Notes: generated from the sequence alone by a model not told the origin. 64,000 nucleotides of DNA from CAWVSB01 sp036960375 (GCA_036960375.1 JBALVY010000013.1:1-64000); one strand, 5' to 3'; positions 18,301 through 23,584 are shown, numbered from the stretch's first letter. Numbers and translations are program-made.

Positions 18301-18347
18301 TGGGTAGAAACGTGGTTAAAAGCGTACTTGTTGGTATTGGTGTCCAT
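3336..18347 (-). CDS. Giant YadA-type trimeric autotransporter adhesin (about 5,000 residues, contains assembly gap)
   Basis: A surface fibre anchored in the outer membrane. The ATG at 18347 has AGGGG upstream; an in-frame TTG ten codons earlier lacks one. Order of parts: signal peptide with KFKKRAVSAAFM and a hydrophobic core; 10-residue repeats of DISTQAVKSS type (about 18170-16390); 25-residue repeats rich in NADGxDSxA (about 16040-12300); 15-residue repeats such as GSDNTVTGDGNTGM (12300-9690); 15-16-residue VSGxxNDL repeats (9200-5900); a YadA-like head with AIGxxAxAxG motifs (about 4980-4150); a coiled-coil stalk of ADNIAVNASDIMVN repeats; and a final ~75-residue anchor starting DDRAMKGIAIANA and ending in an aromatic residue. 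The product is very acidic and nearly free of Lys/Arg in the repeats. One hundred Ns at 6692-6791 mean the true length is unknown. The paralogue is at 23585-31099. Confidence 0.9.
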   Translation of the reverse strand: MDTNTNKYAFNHVSTHRMLKFKKRAVSAAFMCLPLMLLGSPGVYAGALDCAVVNSSTDCVTDGTINSADISTQAVRSVDISTQAVKSSDISTQAVKSSDISTQAVRSSDISTQAVRSVDISTQAVKSSDISTQAVRSSDISTQAVKSSDISQQAVKTGDISNDAVTTAKISDDAVQTADISDSAVTKDKISDDAITTAKISTGAVQNTDISAEAVTGDKISDNAITSDKISEDAIRSSDIRDETIRSRDISADAVKSVDISEGAIRSSDIRDETIRSRDISADAVKSVDISEGAIRSSDIRDETIRSRDISEGAVKSSEISAEAVTSDKISDNAITTDKISTGAVQSSDISTNAVTSGKISNGSVATVDIADAAVTNDKLRNNAVTSGKISNGSVATVDIADAAVTNDKLRNNAVTSGKISNGSVATVDIADAAVTNDKLRNNAVTSGKISNGSVATVDIADAAVTNDKLRNNAVTSGKISNGSVATVDIADAAVTNDKLRNNAVTTAKISEGAVQNSDISDNAVTGDKISDGSIDTDDIADNAITTDKISEGAVQNSDISDNAVTNAKISDNAITTAKISEGAVQNSDISDNAVTTDKISDNAITTAKISEGAVQNADISNNAVTTAKISDGAVQNADISNDAVTGAKVSNDSLNGDDIQGLATSNLDPSREPTATGDNNIVLGLDSSADGDDNFVVGDNTEVIGNDNSVIGGDNTVMGNGNRVTGNGNFVDPANFNTINGDDNIVTANDLVPAESVGDNYSNWNTVNGNNNSIETITTAATADAYSSFNTLDGQDNIIESEANGDGSRSFASSNAVDGSGNNIDVLAEGTDSNAYSSTNSVAGNGNTFTSSAMADSSQAFSGDNTVDGTGNDLEALALADSDSAVTDNTIEGSQNSAFALSTADGSQARVTEQNISGQGNSMMSLADGEDSAAFINSNDVEGSGNGFFAGATAEDAYARVGDNTTDGSNNAYAAVAEGFDSSATTEDNNTVGMENAAISWAEGEESTADVSGNDSTGQENTLFAHADGFDAEATVTDNQVDGYDNDLVADVDGEDSTGDVSDNELSGQENSVVVTVEADESDATANDNEVDGNDNEIDVNVDGFSATASADDNQMSGMENDIEVDADGEDSFASADSNVIDGNDIDIRVDANGTGADAQADYNDLSGMDHQILVNADGEGSEADANDNEVMGDGNDIFVDADGTDSEADANDNRVTGVDNTINVDANGTRAVASADNNEANGLDNLVVSRANGADSTTDANNNELTGNDNTIRAQTAGPDSIAVASNNDLDGDGNTARADATQGGFANASGNEADGSENSFLADGDNGGQARTNSNDVDGSLNDITSTADGVDSNARSSANAVEGSGNTLASGATDGGDADVADNIVDGVANQLGSTADGAGSDANTESNGVSGGSNTLASGALNAGVANNNTNLIDGSFNGITVDADTGTADAVGNNIEGGGNIIDVDATNDGAASASGSTISGVENSVGVGANGLNAAANADGNNVNGSQNSLSSFADGEDATASANTNYQSGILNQTAASATGDGSTASASNNSQDGFLNINGALADGVGASAESNSNLQDGSFNVVGGIAVGDGATATGNGNIQSGTLNIAGGYAEGLGATASGDNNVLDGTLNVSGGIALGDGSTATGDGNLANGNVNIMGGTATNGGTASGDGNIVDGSFNLIGGTADGIGATATGDGNNVVGGGNIIGGQASNEGTANSDDNTVDGVFNTLAATADASGSTASTGGNAVSGGGNEILADALSAGIATNDDNTVEGSLNTVSASASDTGTATTTDNAVAGSGNTVSTSGTASGAAQTSENVIDGLGNTLGATADGAGSTANVDQNGVSGGANSITASSTGGFAATAGDNNIDGSFNDVTVTSVAGEAMATGNELSGGENSIVATDATANDNRSEGLNNDVSAADGSVSSSNETSGMDNVISSTGAGSSASTNQVDGNGNTVESTAAGLAADDNQIAGFGNTVTAAASDATGNVVDGSGNTVTDSVDNVVDGSVNALSNGADNNVVVGENNVLDGAGDAGDADDNVVVGADNTVSGARNDVYGTSNIVSGDDNGGIYGAGNNVAGNNNGVYGDDNGILLGSDNNLIFGSSNTGLEGDNNLIVGTSNDGMTGDYNNVIGDANDGMTGSGNQVSGNSNADMTGSNNLVSGDGNTGMDGSDNVVTGNTNTGMTGSDNIVNGNSNTGLEGANNLIVGTGNDGMTGDYNNVVGDANDGMTGSSNQVSGNSNTDMTGSNNLVSGDGNTGMDGSDNVVTGNTNTGMTGSDNTVTGSDNTGMTGADNIVTGNSNTGLAGANNLIVGTSNDGMTGDYNNVVGDANDGMTGSSNQVSGNSNADMTGSNNLVSGDGNTGMDGSDNVVTGNTNTGMTGSDNIVNGNSNTGLEGANNLIVGTGNDGMTGDYNNVVGDANDGMTGSSNQVSGNSNAGMTGSDNLVSGDDNSGMTGSDNSVTGNANADMTGSDNTVTGDGNSGMDGSDNLVTGSDNTGMTGSDNSVTGNANTDMTGSDNTVTGDDNTGMDGSDNTVTGSDNVDIDGNNNSVTGNENTSVTGNNNDIFGDRNDDVSGNGNLIVGNNNDGMVGSQNNVAGDRNTGMTGDDNSVTGSDNTGMTGNDNSVTGNTNTNVTGNNNDIFGDRNDDVSGNGNLIVGNNNDGMVGSQNNVVGDRNTGMTGGNNNVTGDDNTGMTGDDNSVTGSDNTGMTGNDNSVTGNTNTNVTGNNNDIFGDRNDDVSGNGNLIVGNNNDGMVGSQNNVVGDRNTGMTGGNNNVTGDDNTGMTGDDNSVTGNENTSVTGNNNDIFGDRNDNIDGNGNLIVGNNNDDMTGNQNNVVGDRNTGMTGSDNVITGNDNIDMTGDSNTVTGSGNDSMDGADNVVMGNNNDDIDTDDNNIFGDDNAIGTGNYAGENNSIIGDENDVDGDNNIAIGTSNEVCGDGNIAIGNDLTNCGVNGDGVGNVVIGGFENVIDADGDHNAILAGHGNSISGDLTEDNVILGGRDNSIDNDSIGNQVSGIDNDLGETAAVSGNDVSGTGNTVDDGSDNNVVSGDGNTVIDDSDNNFVGGSGNFLDPSSGNVVMGISNSLTDSNNNSVVGDTNILDRSNSNQIAGDGNDLTLADSNTVAGDGNILNWSDRNTVSGSGNGMTSSYNNTVSGLANTMTTANRNTVSGDTNILTSSNDNNVSGARNDLNLSNRNDVSGEDNDLDRAYNNDVSGDGNFVTDSSRNAVSGQANDLDFSNDNTVGGIGNVLSDAQANQVAGNTNEVTESDNNSVAGDQNDVTGESDNNTVSGTTNIVENDSNDNLVGGLDNSITASGRNSVVGESNDLDNAFDNDVSGFDNTITDSERNAVSGRNNDLINGSNDNSVVGNNNDLDDSDRNQVAGEDNLLTNADDNTVSGNTNVVTDSERNAVSGRNNDLVNGSNDNSVVGNNNDLDDSDRNQVAGEDNLLTNADDNTVSGNTNVVTDSERNAVSGRNNDLVNGSNDNSVVGNNNDLDDSDRNQVAGEDNLLTNADDNTVSGNTNVVTDSERNAVSGRNNDLVNGSNDNSVVGNNNDLDDSDRNQVAGEDNLLTNADDNTVSGNTNVVTDSERNAVSGRNNDLVNGSNDNSVVGNNNDLDDSDRNQVAGEDNILNDAKSNTVAGSTNEVTESDNNSVAGDQNDVTGESDNNTVGGSTNQVVADSNDNTVGGTGNILTDGQANQVAGNTNEVTESDNNSVAGDQNDVTGESDNNTVGGSTNQVVADSNDNTVGGTGNILTDGQANQVAGNTNEVTESDNNSVAGDQNDVTGESDNNTVGGSTNQVVADSNDNTVGGTGNILTDGQANQVAGNTNEVTESDNNXXXXXXXXXXXXXXXXXXXXXXXXXXXXXXXXXXNQVAGEDNLLTNADDNTVSGNTNVVTDSERNAVSGRNNDLINNSNDNSVVGNNNDLDDSDRNQVAGEDNILTDAKSNAVAGTANEVTDAEGNTVGGDSNIVDDSDNNTVAGAQNRITAGSDGNQVAGTLNQVAADSDDNTVAGNLNQLTNGSSGNQVAGEENVIDDSMNNSVVGYQNEVTGSHSNDISGDDQTVTDSERNNVTGWNNTVIESNANNVSGHDNVLNADSHHNAVSGFGNVLEGNNRDNAVSGNGNTLASGADANVVGGSGNTVDGDDSLVVGTDASSTGNNNLVVGEGARADQGESIAIGSNTDADGDTDGAVATGLDTIAIGNDTTVNGDGSMAVGRQNSVTGPESSAFGQRNTLDNVSGDNFASGDDNTITGTNNEAYGSDNTISGDDNRGVFGSGNTVAGSGNGVYGDDNDLTASAENNNIFGDDNLNVSGDNNRVVGNGNDDLSGEHNVMLGDANTGVDGDDNTIMGSGNSDLDGAGNRVLGDGNTGMLGDTNIVIGDDNTDITGSGNTLVGSGNTGFDTDDNTVVGDNNNVVSGTQSNILGDDNTVDGSFASVIGHGSTADGDEAIVVGNDSYAIANATVVGNSSEASGTDSTAIGSDATASGASSLAAGTGSTATATNATAMGVGADASAMNAFAGGTDATASAADSMALGTGASASEINAFAAGSSAVASGEDSSALGANATATAANAFAAGSSANAAGADSTALGFDADAAGAGSFAAGGSASASGVDSAALGRDASANAANAFAAGTSASADGIDSVAIGTSASAMDDEAVAIGSRAAANASGAISIGTDATSETEGSLAIGRDALVEVGAENSVAIGEGSVAGLSNTFSVGSVSNLRFVSNVKDAEKDQDAVTFKQHKELEVKVDQNTLDIVANTSDIMVNADDIAANTSDIMVNADNIAVNASDIMVNADNIAVNASDIMVNADNIAVNADNIAVNASDIMVNADDIVLLGTRVSINEDDIAALDDRVTVNEGDIDVLDTRMGAAEGRITVNEGNIIQNRTDIDQNSQDIAHNSGRITELDDRAMKGIAIANAMTTVLPREGRAFAMRIGGGFYNGESAIGITGAGRITENTSLDIGFGTDASGDEVGGKVGVTFEW
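6692..6791. other. Assembly gap (100 N)
   Basis: Exactly 100 undetermined bases, the usual placeholder for a gap of unknown size. It starts exactly where the next 183-bp repeat unit should begin (unit start at 6508, next expected at 6691) and resumes inside a 186-bp repeat array. The number of repeat units here is therefore not known. Confidence 0.97.
6792..7349 (-). repeat. Three tandem 186-bp (62-residue) units in the giant adhesin
   Basis: The phrase GTTGTTGTCCGACTCAGTC recurs at 6792, 6978 and 7164, a constant 186-base spacing, with almost no differences between copies. Each unit encodes four VAG/VGG-type turns of 15-16 residues. Near-identity points to recent tandem duplication. Confidence 0.92.
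7444..8285 (-). repeat. About 4.6 tandem 183-bp (61-residue) units in the giant adhesin
   Basis: CGATCTGAATCATC recurs at 7444, 7627, 7810, 7993 and 8176, exactly 183 bases apart, with near-identical units. A further unit starts at 6508 and runs into the N gap. Each unit encodes four turns including VSGNTNVVTDSERNA and VAGEDNLLTNADDNT. Confidence 0.92.
9951..10660 (-). repeat. 2.6 tandem 270-bp (90-residue) units in the giant adhesin
   Basis: GTCACCGGTCATACCCGTAT begins at 9951, 10221 and 10491, a 270-base period. The unit encodes six 15-residue turns, including TGNNNDIFGDRNDDVSG. The third copy diverges after about 170 bases. Confidence 0.9.
11041..11950 (-). repeat. Long 585-bp direct repeat in the giant adhesin
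   Basis: The block beginning ATGCCGTCGTTGCCGGTAC at 11086 recurs at 11671, 585 bases later, and stays nearly identical for over 200 bases. A related, more diverged block starts near 11371. All are built from the 15-residue GxxNTGMTGSDN turn, showing duplication at several scales. Confidence 0.85.
16831..17280 (-). repeat. Five tandem 90-bp (30-residue) units in the giant adhesin N-terminal region
   Basis: GTTACCGCATTATTGCGCAG starts at 16831, 16921, 17011, 17101 and 17191. The units are virtually identical and each encodes three 10-residue repeats (AVTSGKISNG, SVATVDIADA, AVTNDKLRNN). A second 90-bp duplication lies at about 17430-17640. Confidence 0.93.
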
Positions 18348-18377
18348 TCTGACATCCCCTATTAAATTTATTTGCAA

Positions 18378-18754
18378 CCATGCAGTATTGTCTAAAAGCT
18401 AACGCGCAAAAATCTCTATATAAGTCATTAACTTACGCTAGGATTTTTGAAGCAGTGAGCTCTAAATTTTTTACTTCCTGTCTGGCCAGCTTCGTCCTTG
18501 GAAAGATCAAGCTAACCCAAATTTATTACATTTATGTGAACCAGTTATCAATTATCTCGTATACCCATTCAAGCACAAAATCGTATTAGTGCAAGTTTTT
18601 ATATAAAAATAACGTATATGGCGAAAGGGGCTGACTGACAAGCCAATACAAGCGGAAAGACGGATCTGTTCAAATTATGAACAGTAAGATAAACCCTCCT
18701 GACAAAACCCGTAGGCTTGTGATAGATTGAGCCAAAATTTTAAGAACCTGACTT
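18378..18754. other. Divergent intergenic region with a perfect inverted repeat
   Basis: This 377-base AT-rich stretch separates the giant adhesin (minus) from the DUF2827 operon (plus) and should hold both promoters, though I cannot assign -10/-35 boxes with confidence. At 18666-18684, CTGTTCA-AATTA-TGAACAG is a perfect 7-bp inverted repeat about 70 bases before the DUF2827 start. It could be an operator or a small hairpin. No gene is seen. Confidence 0.5.
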
Positions 18755-19861
18755 ATGATCACTTCCAGCCTTTCCATTGGCGTAAGCCTGCACAACGCCA
18801 GGCCCGCCGATCAAATGTTGACCATCAATGGTATGGCGCAGAACGCTATTTATCTGTACCACTTACTCGTAGAGCTGGGCCACAAGCCGTTTTTGGTTCT
18901 TTCTGAGGATCACTCCAGCAACGCGATACAGCTGGGCGCACAGACGTACCCCACTTTCTCGCCGCAGGAAATATTCAACGGCAAACACCGCACAGATTTG
19001 ATTCTTGAGGCAGGCTGCGCGCTAAAAGAACAAAACCGGACCAAACTGCGCGACCAATGGGGCGTACGCTTTGTCAGCGTTAAATACGGTCACACCTTGA
19101 CCCACATAATGGAACAAATGTGCTTTGAAGGTGAACTGGCGGTGGGCTCCATAGTCCCCAAACCCGAAATGGTGTGGGCCTCACCGCATTTTGAGTCTTC
19201 GTTCAGCTTTCTCGAAACGCTGTATTCGCAACAAGTACGCTGCTGCCCCTATATATGGGAGCCGATGTTTATCGGCAAACCCTTCGCGCATAACCGCCGC
19301 CTGAAGACACCGAATATCCGTATACTGGAGCCAAATCAAAGCACACTTAAAAACGCTTTAGTTCCAGTAACTATCCTTGAGCAGCTCTATCGCGAGAAAC
19401 CCGACAGCTTCGACAAGGCGTATATTTACAATGCCGAGCATTTTAGCAATCAGGATGGTTTTCTTCACAACGTTGTCGCCAATATGGGCGTACTAAACAG
19501 CAAAAATAAAAGAAGTTTTTTTGGTGGCCGCCAACCATTCGACGAAATTTTTACCCAGCGTGATGTGCTGCTGGGCCACCAATGGCACTGCGAACTGAAC
19601 TACCTGTACCTTGAAGCGCTCTACCGTAATATTCCGCTGGTACATAATTCGACCATGCTGCATGGTGCCGGTTACTACTACCCAGAACATGATATACAAC
19701 AGGGAAAAGACGCTTTGCTGCAGGCCATCAATGATAAAAAAACCAAGGCCTATCATGACAACGCCAAAGCCGCATTAGCCAGGTTTTCAATCCACAACCC
19801 TGAAGTGCAGGCCAGCTATCACCAATTGTTAGCTGAGGCCATGAGCCAGAGGATAATTTGA
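18755..19861 (+). CDS. DUF2827 family protein, putative glycosyltransferase-like
   Basis: A 368-residue soluble protein. It opens with a GT-B-like pattern: SIGVSLHNARPADQ, then a helix NAIYLYHLLVELGH and a strand KPFLVLSED. It contains the hallmark stretch HNSTMLHGAGYYYPEHDIQQG at about 295-318, which I associate with DUF2827 proteins in glycan or glycoprotein loci. Activity is unproven. Its stop codon overlaps the TTG start of the next gene (TTGA, 19858-19861), so translation of the two is coupled. It is the first gene of a three-gene operon diverging from the giant adhesin. The ATG at 18755 has no clear Shine-Dalgarno. Confidence 0.75.
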   Translation: MITSSLSIGVSLHNARPADQMLTINGMAQNAIYLYHLLVELGHKPFLVLSEDHSSNAIQLGAQTYPTFSPQEIFNGKHRTDLILEAGCALKEQNRTKLRDQWGVRFVSVKYGHTLTHIMEQMCFEGELAVGSIVPKPEMVWASPHFESSFSFLETLYSQQVRCCPYIWEPMFIGKPFAHNRRLKTPNIRILEPNQSTLKNALVPVTILEQLYREKPDSFDKAYIYNAEHFSNQDGFLHNVVANMGVLNSKNKRSFFGGRQPFDEIFTQRDVLLGHQWHCELNYLYLEALYRNIPLVHNSTMLHGAGYYYPEHDIQQGKDALLQAINDKKTKAYHDNAKAALARFSIHNPEVQASYHQLLAEAMSQRII

Positions 19862-21693
19862 GCAACGACGATCTTATCTCTTCGGCCAAGCCAGCGGATG
19901 AAATAGAGTGGAATAATACCGGCATCGCTTTATATCAAGCAGGCCGTTCCGATGAAGCCCGACAAGCGTTTGAGTCCGCCATTGACCATAACCCGGCCTA
20001 TACCACCGCCTGGTACAACCTGGGAGATTTGATCCCGCTTGAGCAGATAGACCACTGGCTAGCCAAGGCCGCCGACCACATACCCCAAGCAGCGAGCAGA
20101 GCACCCTGGTATTTCTTTTTGGCACAGCTATATGACCGCAAGGCTGAATATAAGACTGCCGCCGAATATTACCTCAAAGGAAACCAATACGCCGAAGCGG
20201 ATATTCCAACGCCCTGGCAGCAAAGCGCAGCAACTGAGCTGTATTCACGAATCAGCCAGTTTAATTATGCAATATCATCGCAAGATACTAGAGACGAAGC
20301 TGAAGACTGCCAACAAACCCTGGTTTTTATTGTCGGCATGCCACGCAGCGGTTCGACTTTGGCCAGTAGAGTGGTAGCGGGACTGGAAGACAGCCTTGAT
20401 CTGGGAGAAGCTCGCCATCTGGTCAATACAATCAATGAATATTGCGGCAAATCGGATGGCCGCTTTCCCGATGCATTGGCCAATGCCAGCGAGGAAGACT
20501 ACACAGAGCTACGCGAAAGTTACCTCGCCAAGGCAGCAAACCCCGGCAACCGCTATATCATCGACAAGTATCTTGAAAACTACCTTTTCGCGGGCATCAT
20601 TCCTCGCATATTCCCGCAGGCAAAAATTATTTGGTGTAAGCGCCAGCCCGAAGATATTTTTATCTCCTGTTTTAAACATTATTTTGGCAGCAACGTAAAA
20701 TGGTCTAATAATACCACCACCATTGTGCAGTATCACGCCCTGCTGGACCGTTATATGAGCCATTGGCAAAACTGTATGCCGGCCAATCAGTTGTTTCAGC
20801 TCGACTATGAAAAACTGGTCCACCAACCTGATGCCACATTGGCAAAATTAGCCGCATTTTTGGAAGTGGGCAGCAAGCAGCTTTCGCTGACCCCGACCAA
20901 TACCAGCGCCAGAATTAAAACCGCCTCGGCCATGCAAGTACGAAAGCCACTGTATCAACATGCCGTGGGTAGCTATGCTCACTACAAACCCTATATAGTA
21001 TTCCCCAAGGCTTGCGACACAGCACCGGAGATCAAAGCGGACGTGATAGACAAGGTTAAAATTTTTGGCGAAAGACACACAGCCACTAATGCCGTGGCAC
21101 GCCTGATACAAAGCAACTTTGAGGCGCAATGCCAATACTTTGATTTTCTGGGCTGGAAACACCGGCGCGCGCCACTCAAAAAAGAATGGCAAAAAGCCGA
21201 CGCCGACCACACCCTATTTATTTTTACGGTACGCAACCCCTATACCTGGCTTAAAGCCATGCACCGGGAACCCTACTACAACCATCAGCCAGACATCAAC
21301 GACCGCCTGTTTCGAGATTTCATCCGCTACCCTTTGGAAGACTACGAGAACTGCATGGCGATGTGGAACGAAAAAAATCGTGAGTTCATTCGAATGGCTG
21401 AAGAAGTACCCCATGGTCTAATTATCCGTCTGGAAGACTTTTCCCTGAACCAACAAGCCAGCTTCGCCGCGATGTGTAATTTCATGACACCCAACGGCGC
21501 ATACCAAGCCTATACCAAATACTACTCTGGTGACGGCGAAAAAGAGCGCCCCGGCGAAATGAGCAAACAACTCAGCCTACCACCTGTGCCCGACGCCACT
21601 TACCAGATTATCAATGAATGGCTAGACCCCGAATTGATGCAATACTTTGGTTACGAATTTGTAAACAGCAGCGAAGCCCAGCAAACTTCATGA
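19858..21693 (+). CDS. TPR protein with two sulfotransferase-like domains
   Basis: A 611-residue protein with three parts. Residues about 15-130 carry TPR-like helices (WNNTGIALYQAGRSDEARQAF). Residues about 155-370 are a PAPS-dependent sulfotransferase domain with the 5'-phosphosulfate loop VFIVGMPRSGSTLASRV at about 157-173. Residues about 400-600 form a second, shorter sulfotransferase-like domain with a variant loop IFGERHTATNAVARL and a 3'-phosphate-binding FTVRNPYTWL at about 455. TPR-sulfotransferase fusions are known; a second sulfotransferase unit is unusual. The TTG start overlaps the previous stop and the TGA stop overlaps the next ATG (ATGA at 21690), so the operon is tightly coupled. 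The acceptor is unknown; a glycan or Tyr/Ser on the neighbouring adhesin is a possibility, not shown. Confidence 0.82.
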   Translation: MSNDDLISSAKPADEIEWNNTGIALYQAGRSDEARQAFESAIDHNPAYTTAWYNLGDLIPLEQIDHWLAKAADHIPQAASRAPWYFFLAQLYDRKAEYKTAAEYYLKGNQYAEADIPTPWQQSAATELYSRISQFNYAISSQDTRDEAEDCQQTLVFIVGMPRSGSTLASRVVAGLEDSLDLGEARHLVNTINEYCGKSDGRFPDALANASEEDYTELRESYLAKAANPGNRYIIDKYLENYLFAGIIPRIFPQAKIIWCKRQPEDIFISCFKHYFGSNVKWSNNTTTIVQYHALLDRYMSHWQNCMPANQLFQLDYEKLVHQPDATLAKLAAFLEVGSKQLSLTPTNTSARIKTASAMQVRKPLYQHAVGSYAHYKPYIVFPKACDTAPEIKADVIDKVKIFGERHTATNAVARLIQSNFEAQCQYFDFLGWKHRRAPLKKEWQKADADHTLFIFTVRNPYTWLKAMHREPYYNHQPDINDRLFRDFIRYPLEDYENCMAMWNEKNREFIRMAEEVPHGLIIRLEDFSLNQQASFAAMCNFMTPNGAYQAYTKYYSGDGEKERPGEMSKQLSLPPVPDATYQIINEWLDPELMQYFGYEFVNSSEAQQTS

Positions 21694-22544
21694 ACGAAGT
21701 ATCCAGTGCAACCAGGCTAGCAGAAGAATTAGCCACACAGTCTATCCCTCGATCAGACATTAATGATTGGCATCTGCGAGAGTTTTATAGCGCTCTAAAT
21801 AGGCACAGCAGTGCGCCGGGCTCATCAGACCCATACTTACTAGACGATCTGCAGGCACCTGCCGCAGAACATGATGCGTTAGCTGTCATTATAGAAACGC
21901 GACCCCACCCGGCACTCGCATTAGTCATCGACAACGTCATCAATACTTGCCACATACCAGTGCAACTATTTCATGGCAGCGACAACCTCGACTTCATTCT
22001 ACAATCATCGCTTAAACCGCATATAAACAGCGGTCAGCTGCAACTCAGCGCATTGAACACAGCAGCACTGAATGCCAACAGCTACAACAGCCTGCTACTG
22101 AACCGCACATTTTGGAATAGCCTGCAGACGCGCGCAAAAGTATTAATTTTCCAGACAGATGCTCTCATTTGCCAAGCCAGCCAATACAAACTGAGTGATT
22201 TTTTTAGCTTTGATTATATTGGCTCTTGCTGGCAGCGCGAACGACCCATCGGGCTTATTATCGATGGCGGCAGTGGCGGCCTCAGCCTGCGCGACTGGCA
22301 GCTCAGCACTCAATGCTTACAGCGCTTTGCACCTGCGCTCTGGCCCGGCGGCGAAGACGGGTATTTTGCCTTCCATATGGAATTAATTGGCGGTAAAGTC
22401 GCCACGCAAACCGAAGCAGCAAGGTTCTCAAGTCAAGAATGGTTCACAGACAATAGCTTTGGCGTTCATCAACCTCAGTGGATGAGCGATAGTGATAAAC
22501 TAAAACTGTTAGCCTACTGCCCAGAGGCTGGGCGTATTATCTAA
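21690..22544 (+). CDS. DUF5672 family protein, putative GT-A glycosyltransferase
   Basis: The start ATG at 21690 overlaps the previous stop as ATGA; an upstream in-frame start at 21618 would lie within the sulfotransferase gene and is rejected. The 284-residue product has the landmarks of DUF5672: IFQTDALIC near 153, DYIGSCW near 176, DGGSGGLSLR near 191 and GGEDGYFAFHME near 219. These look like the donor/metal site and the conserved Gly-rich acceptor loop of a small GT-A enzyme. It completes the DUF2827/sulfotransferase/DUF5672 operon and converges on the sulfotransferase at 22625. Confidence 0.78.
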   Translation: MNEVSSATRLAEELATQSIPRSDINDWHLREFYSALNRHSSAPGSSDPYLLDDLQAPAAEHDALAVIIETRPHPALALVIDNVINTCHIPVQLFHGSDNLDFILQSSLKPHINSGQLQLSALNTAALNANSYNSLLLNRTFWNSLQTRAKVLIFQTDALICQASQYKLSDFFSFDYIGSCWQRERPIGLIIDGGSGGLSLRDWQLSTQCLQRFAPALWPGGEDGYFAFHMELIGGKVATQTEAARFSSQEWFTDNSFGVHQPQWMSDSDKLKLLAYCPEAGRII

Positions 22545-22624
22545 CTATTGACACAGCACGAAATAACAGACGCTGGATCCATTGAAAGCGCATTTACCAC
22601 GGGATACCAGACCAATATTGTATC

Positions 22625-23212
22625 TCAAGGCTCAATACGATCGTATGATAAAAGACTGAAATCCTCTGTGTAAATCTGATTAAATAACTGCCTTGCCTCA
22701 GAGCTCCACAATAAACTTCTTCGGTGTGCTGCATTTATTCGGGGCTCAGACGGCGGAGCAATTAAGCCTGTAATATCTGTCAACTTGGAGACGACCTGCC
22801 CTAAACCATCTTCAAGCCGAAACACTTCCAGCCCATAACCCAGAAACTCATTTTGAGGACGAAAATGATTATCGAAGATATAATTATCTCCGAGGTAATT
22901 TTCCAGATTTTTCAGCAACCAGTCCGAAAATGTCACCTCGGCGGTTGATGTGCGATAAAAGTATTCGCTTTCCATTCTGGTGTAAGGATTACGAACAATA
23001 GAAAAAGCATAATCCCACTTAACTTTCCAAAATATACTTCGGATATCGTGCATGGTGAGGTGCTGGGGCGAGCACCTCAAGACGTCGGGTATCCCATTCT
23101 GATAAAAGCCCATAGGCAACAGATTATCCAGCCATACTTCAATGCTGGTACCACCTGTTTTAGGAATATGCACAAACAATATTTTCTGTTGGGCAGACTC
23201 AAAGAAAGGCAT
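22625..23212 (-). CDS. Sulfotransferase family protein
   Basis: A 195-residue enzyme with the 5'-phosphosulfate-binding loop LFVHIPKTGGTSIE at 12-25 and the 3'-phosphate-binding SIVRNPYTRMESEYFY at 71-86, the two hallmarks of the carbohydrate-type sulfotransferase family (PAPS donor). It is somewhat short for the family but looks intact. It converges on the DUF5672 gene. Its upstream region contains a run of twelve C on the coding strand (23306-23295), about 83 bases before the ATG, which could make expression phase-variable. It is the only sulfotransferase gene here on the same strand as the adhesins. Confidence 0.88.
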   Translation of the reverse strand: MPFFESAQQKILFVHIPKTGGTSIEVWLDNLLPMGFYQNGIPDVLRCSPQHLTMHDIRSIFWKVKWDYAFSIVRNPYTRMESEYFYRTSTAEVTFSDWLLKNLENYLGDNYIFDNHFRPQNEFLGYGLEVFRLEDGLGQVVSKLTDITGLIAPPSEPRINAAHRRSLLWSSEARQLFNQIYTEDFSLLSYDRIEP

Positions 23213-23294
23213 TTCAACTCACGTGAATTTTACTGATTTAGTAAGCTTCATCTTCTCATAAGCCATATGAAAAATCTTCAAAATTGTGTGTGTG

Positions 23295-23306
23295 CGGGGG
23301 GGGGGG
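23295..23306. repeat. G12 homopolymer next to a GT repeat
   Basis: Twelve consecutive G residues on the plus strand follow TGTGTGTGTGC. The tract lies about 83 bases upstream of the sulfotransferase start on the opposite strand. Tracts of this length slip easily in replication. Confidence 0.85.
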
Positions 23307-23311
23307 TATTA

Positions 23312-23496
23312 GTTCAAACTTCGCCTTCAATGTTGCCTTGGCTTCATCATCCCCATGCGTTTAACAAAGTTCACCAGATCCTGCTGGTCAGCATGGGTCG
23401 AATAGCCCGTCCCATATGTAACCGGTCACCGTAAGTACTTTCAATCACCAGAGTATCTGGCCGCAGCCAAACAACCACTAAATACCAAGGATATTG
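23312..23496 (-). pseudogene. Decayed remnant of a beta-CASP MBL-fold nuclease gene
   Basis: TTCAAACTTCGCCTTCAATG at 23312 onward matches the 3' end of the intact gene at 32217 (TCAAACTTCGCCTTCAAAG), with a roughly 30-base deletion after CCATGC. After GGTCGAATAGCC the match jumps about 600 bases to the region around 32933 (CCCATATG, TAAGTACTTTCAATCACC, GTATC) and continues to the GCAGCCAA motif. It is a diverged copy with two internal deletions and no usable frame. It lies directly downstream of the second giant adhesin. Confidence 0.85.
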
Positions 23497-23584
23497 GTAC
23501 TTACCAGCCGTTTCGGCCTTTTATCCAGTTCTAGCGCAGTGAGAACTACGCTCTTAAGAGCCAGACCCTCGCAGTGGCGAAACC

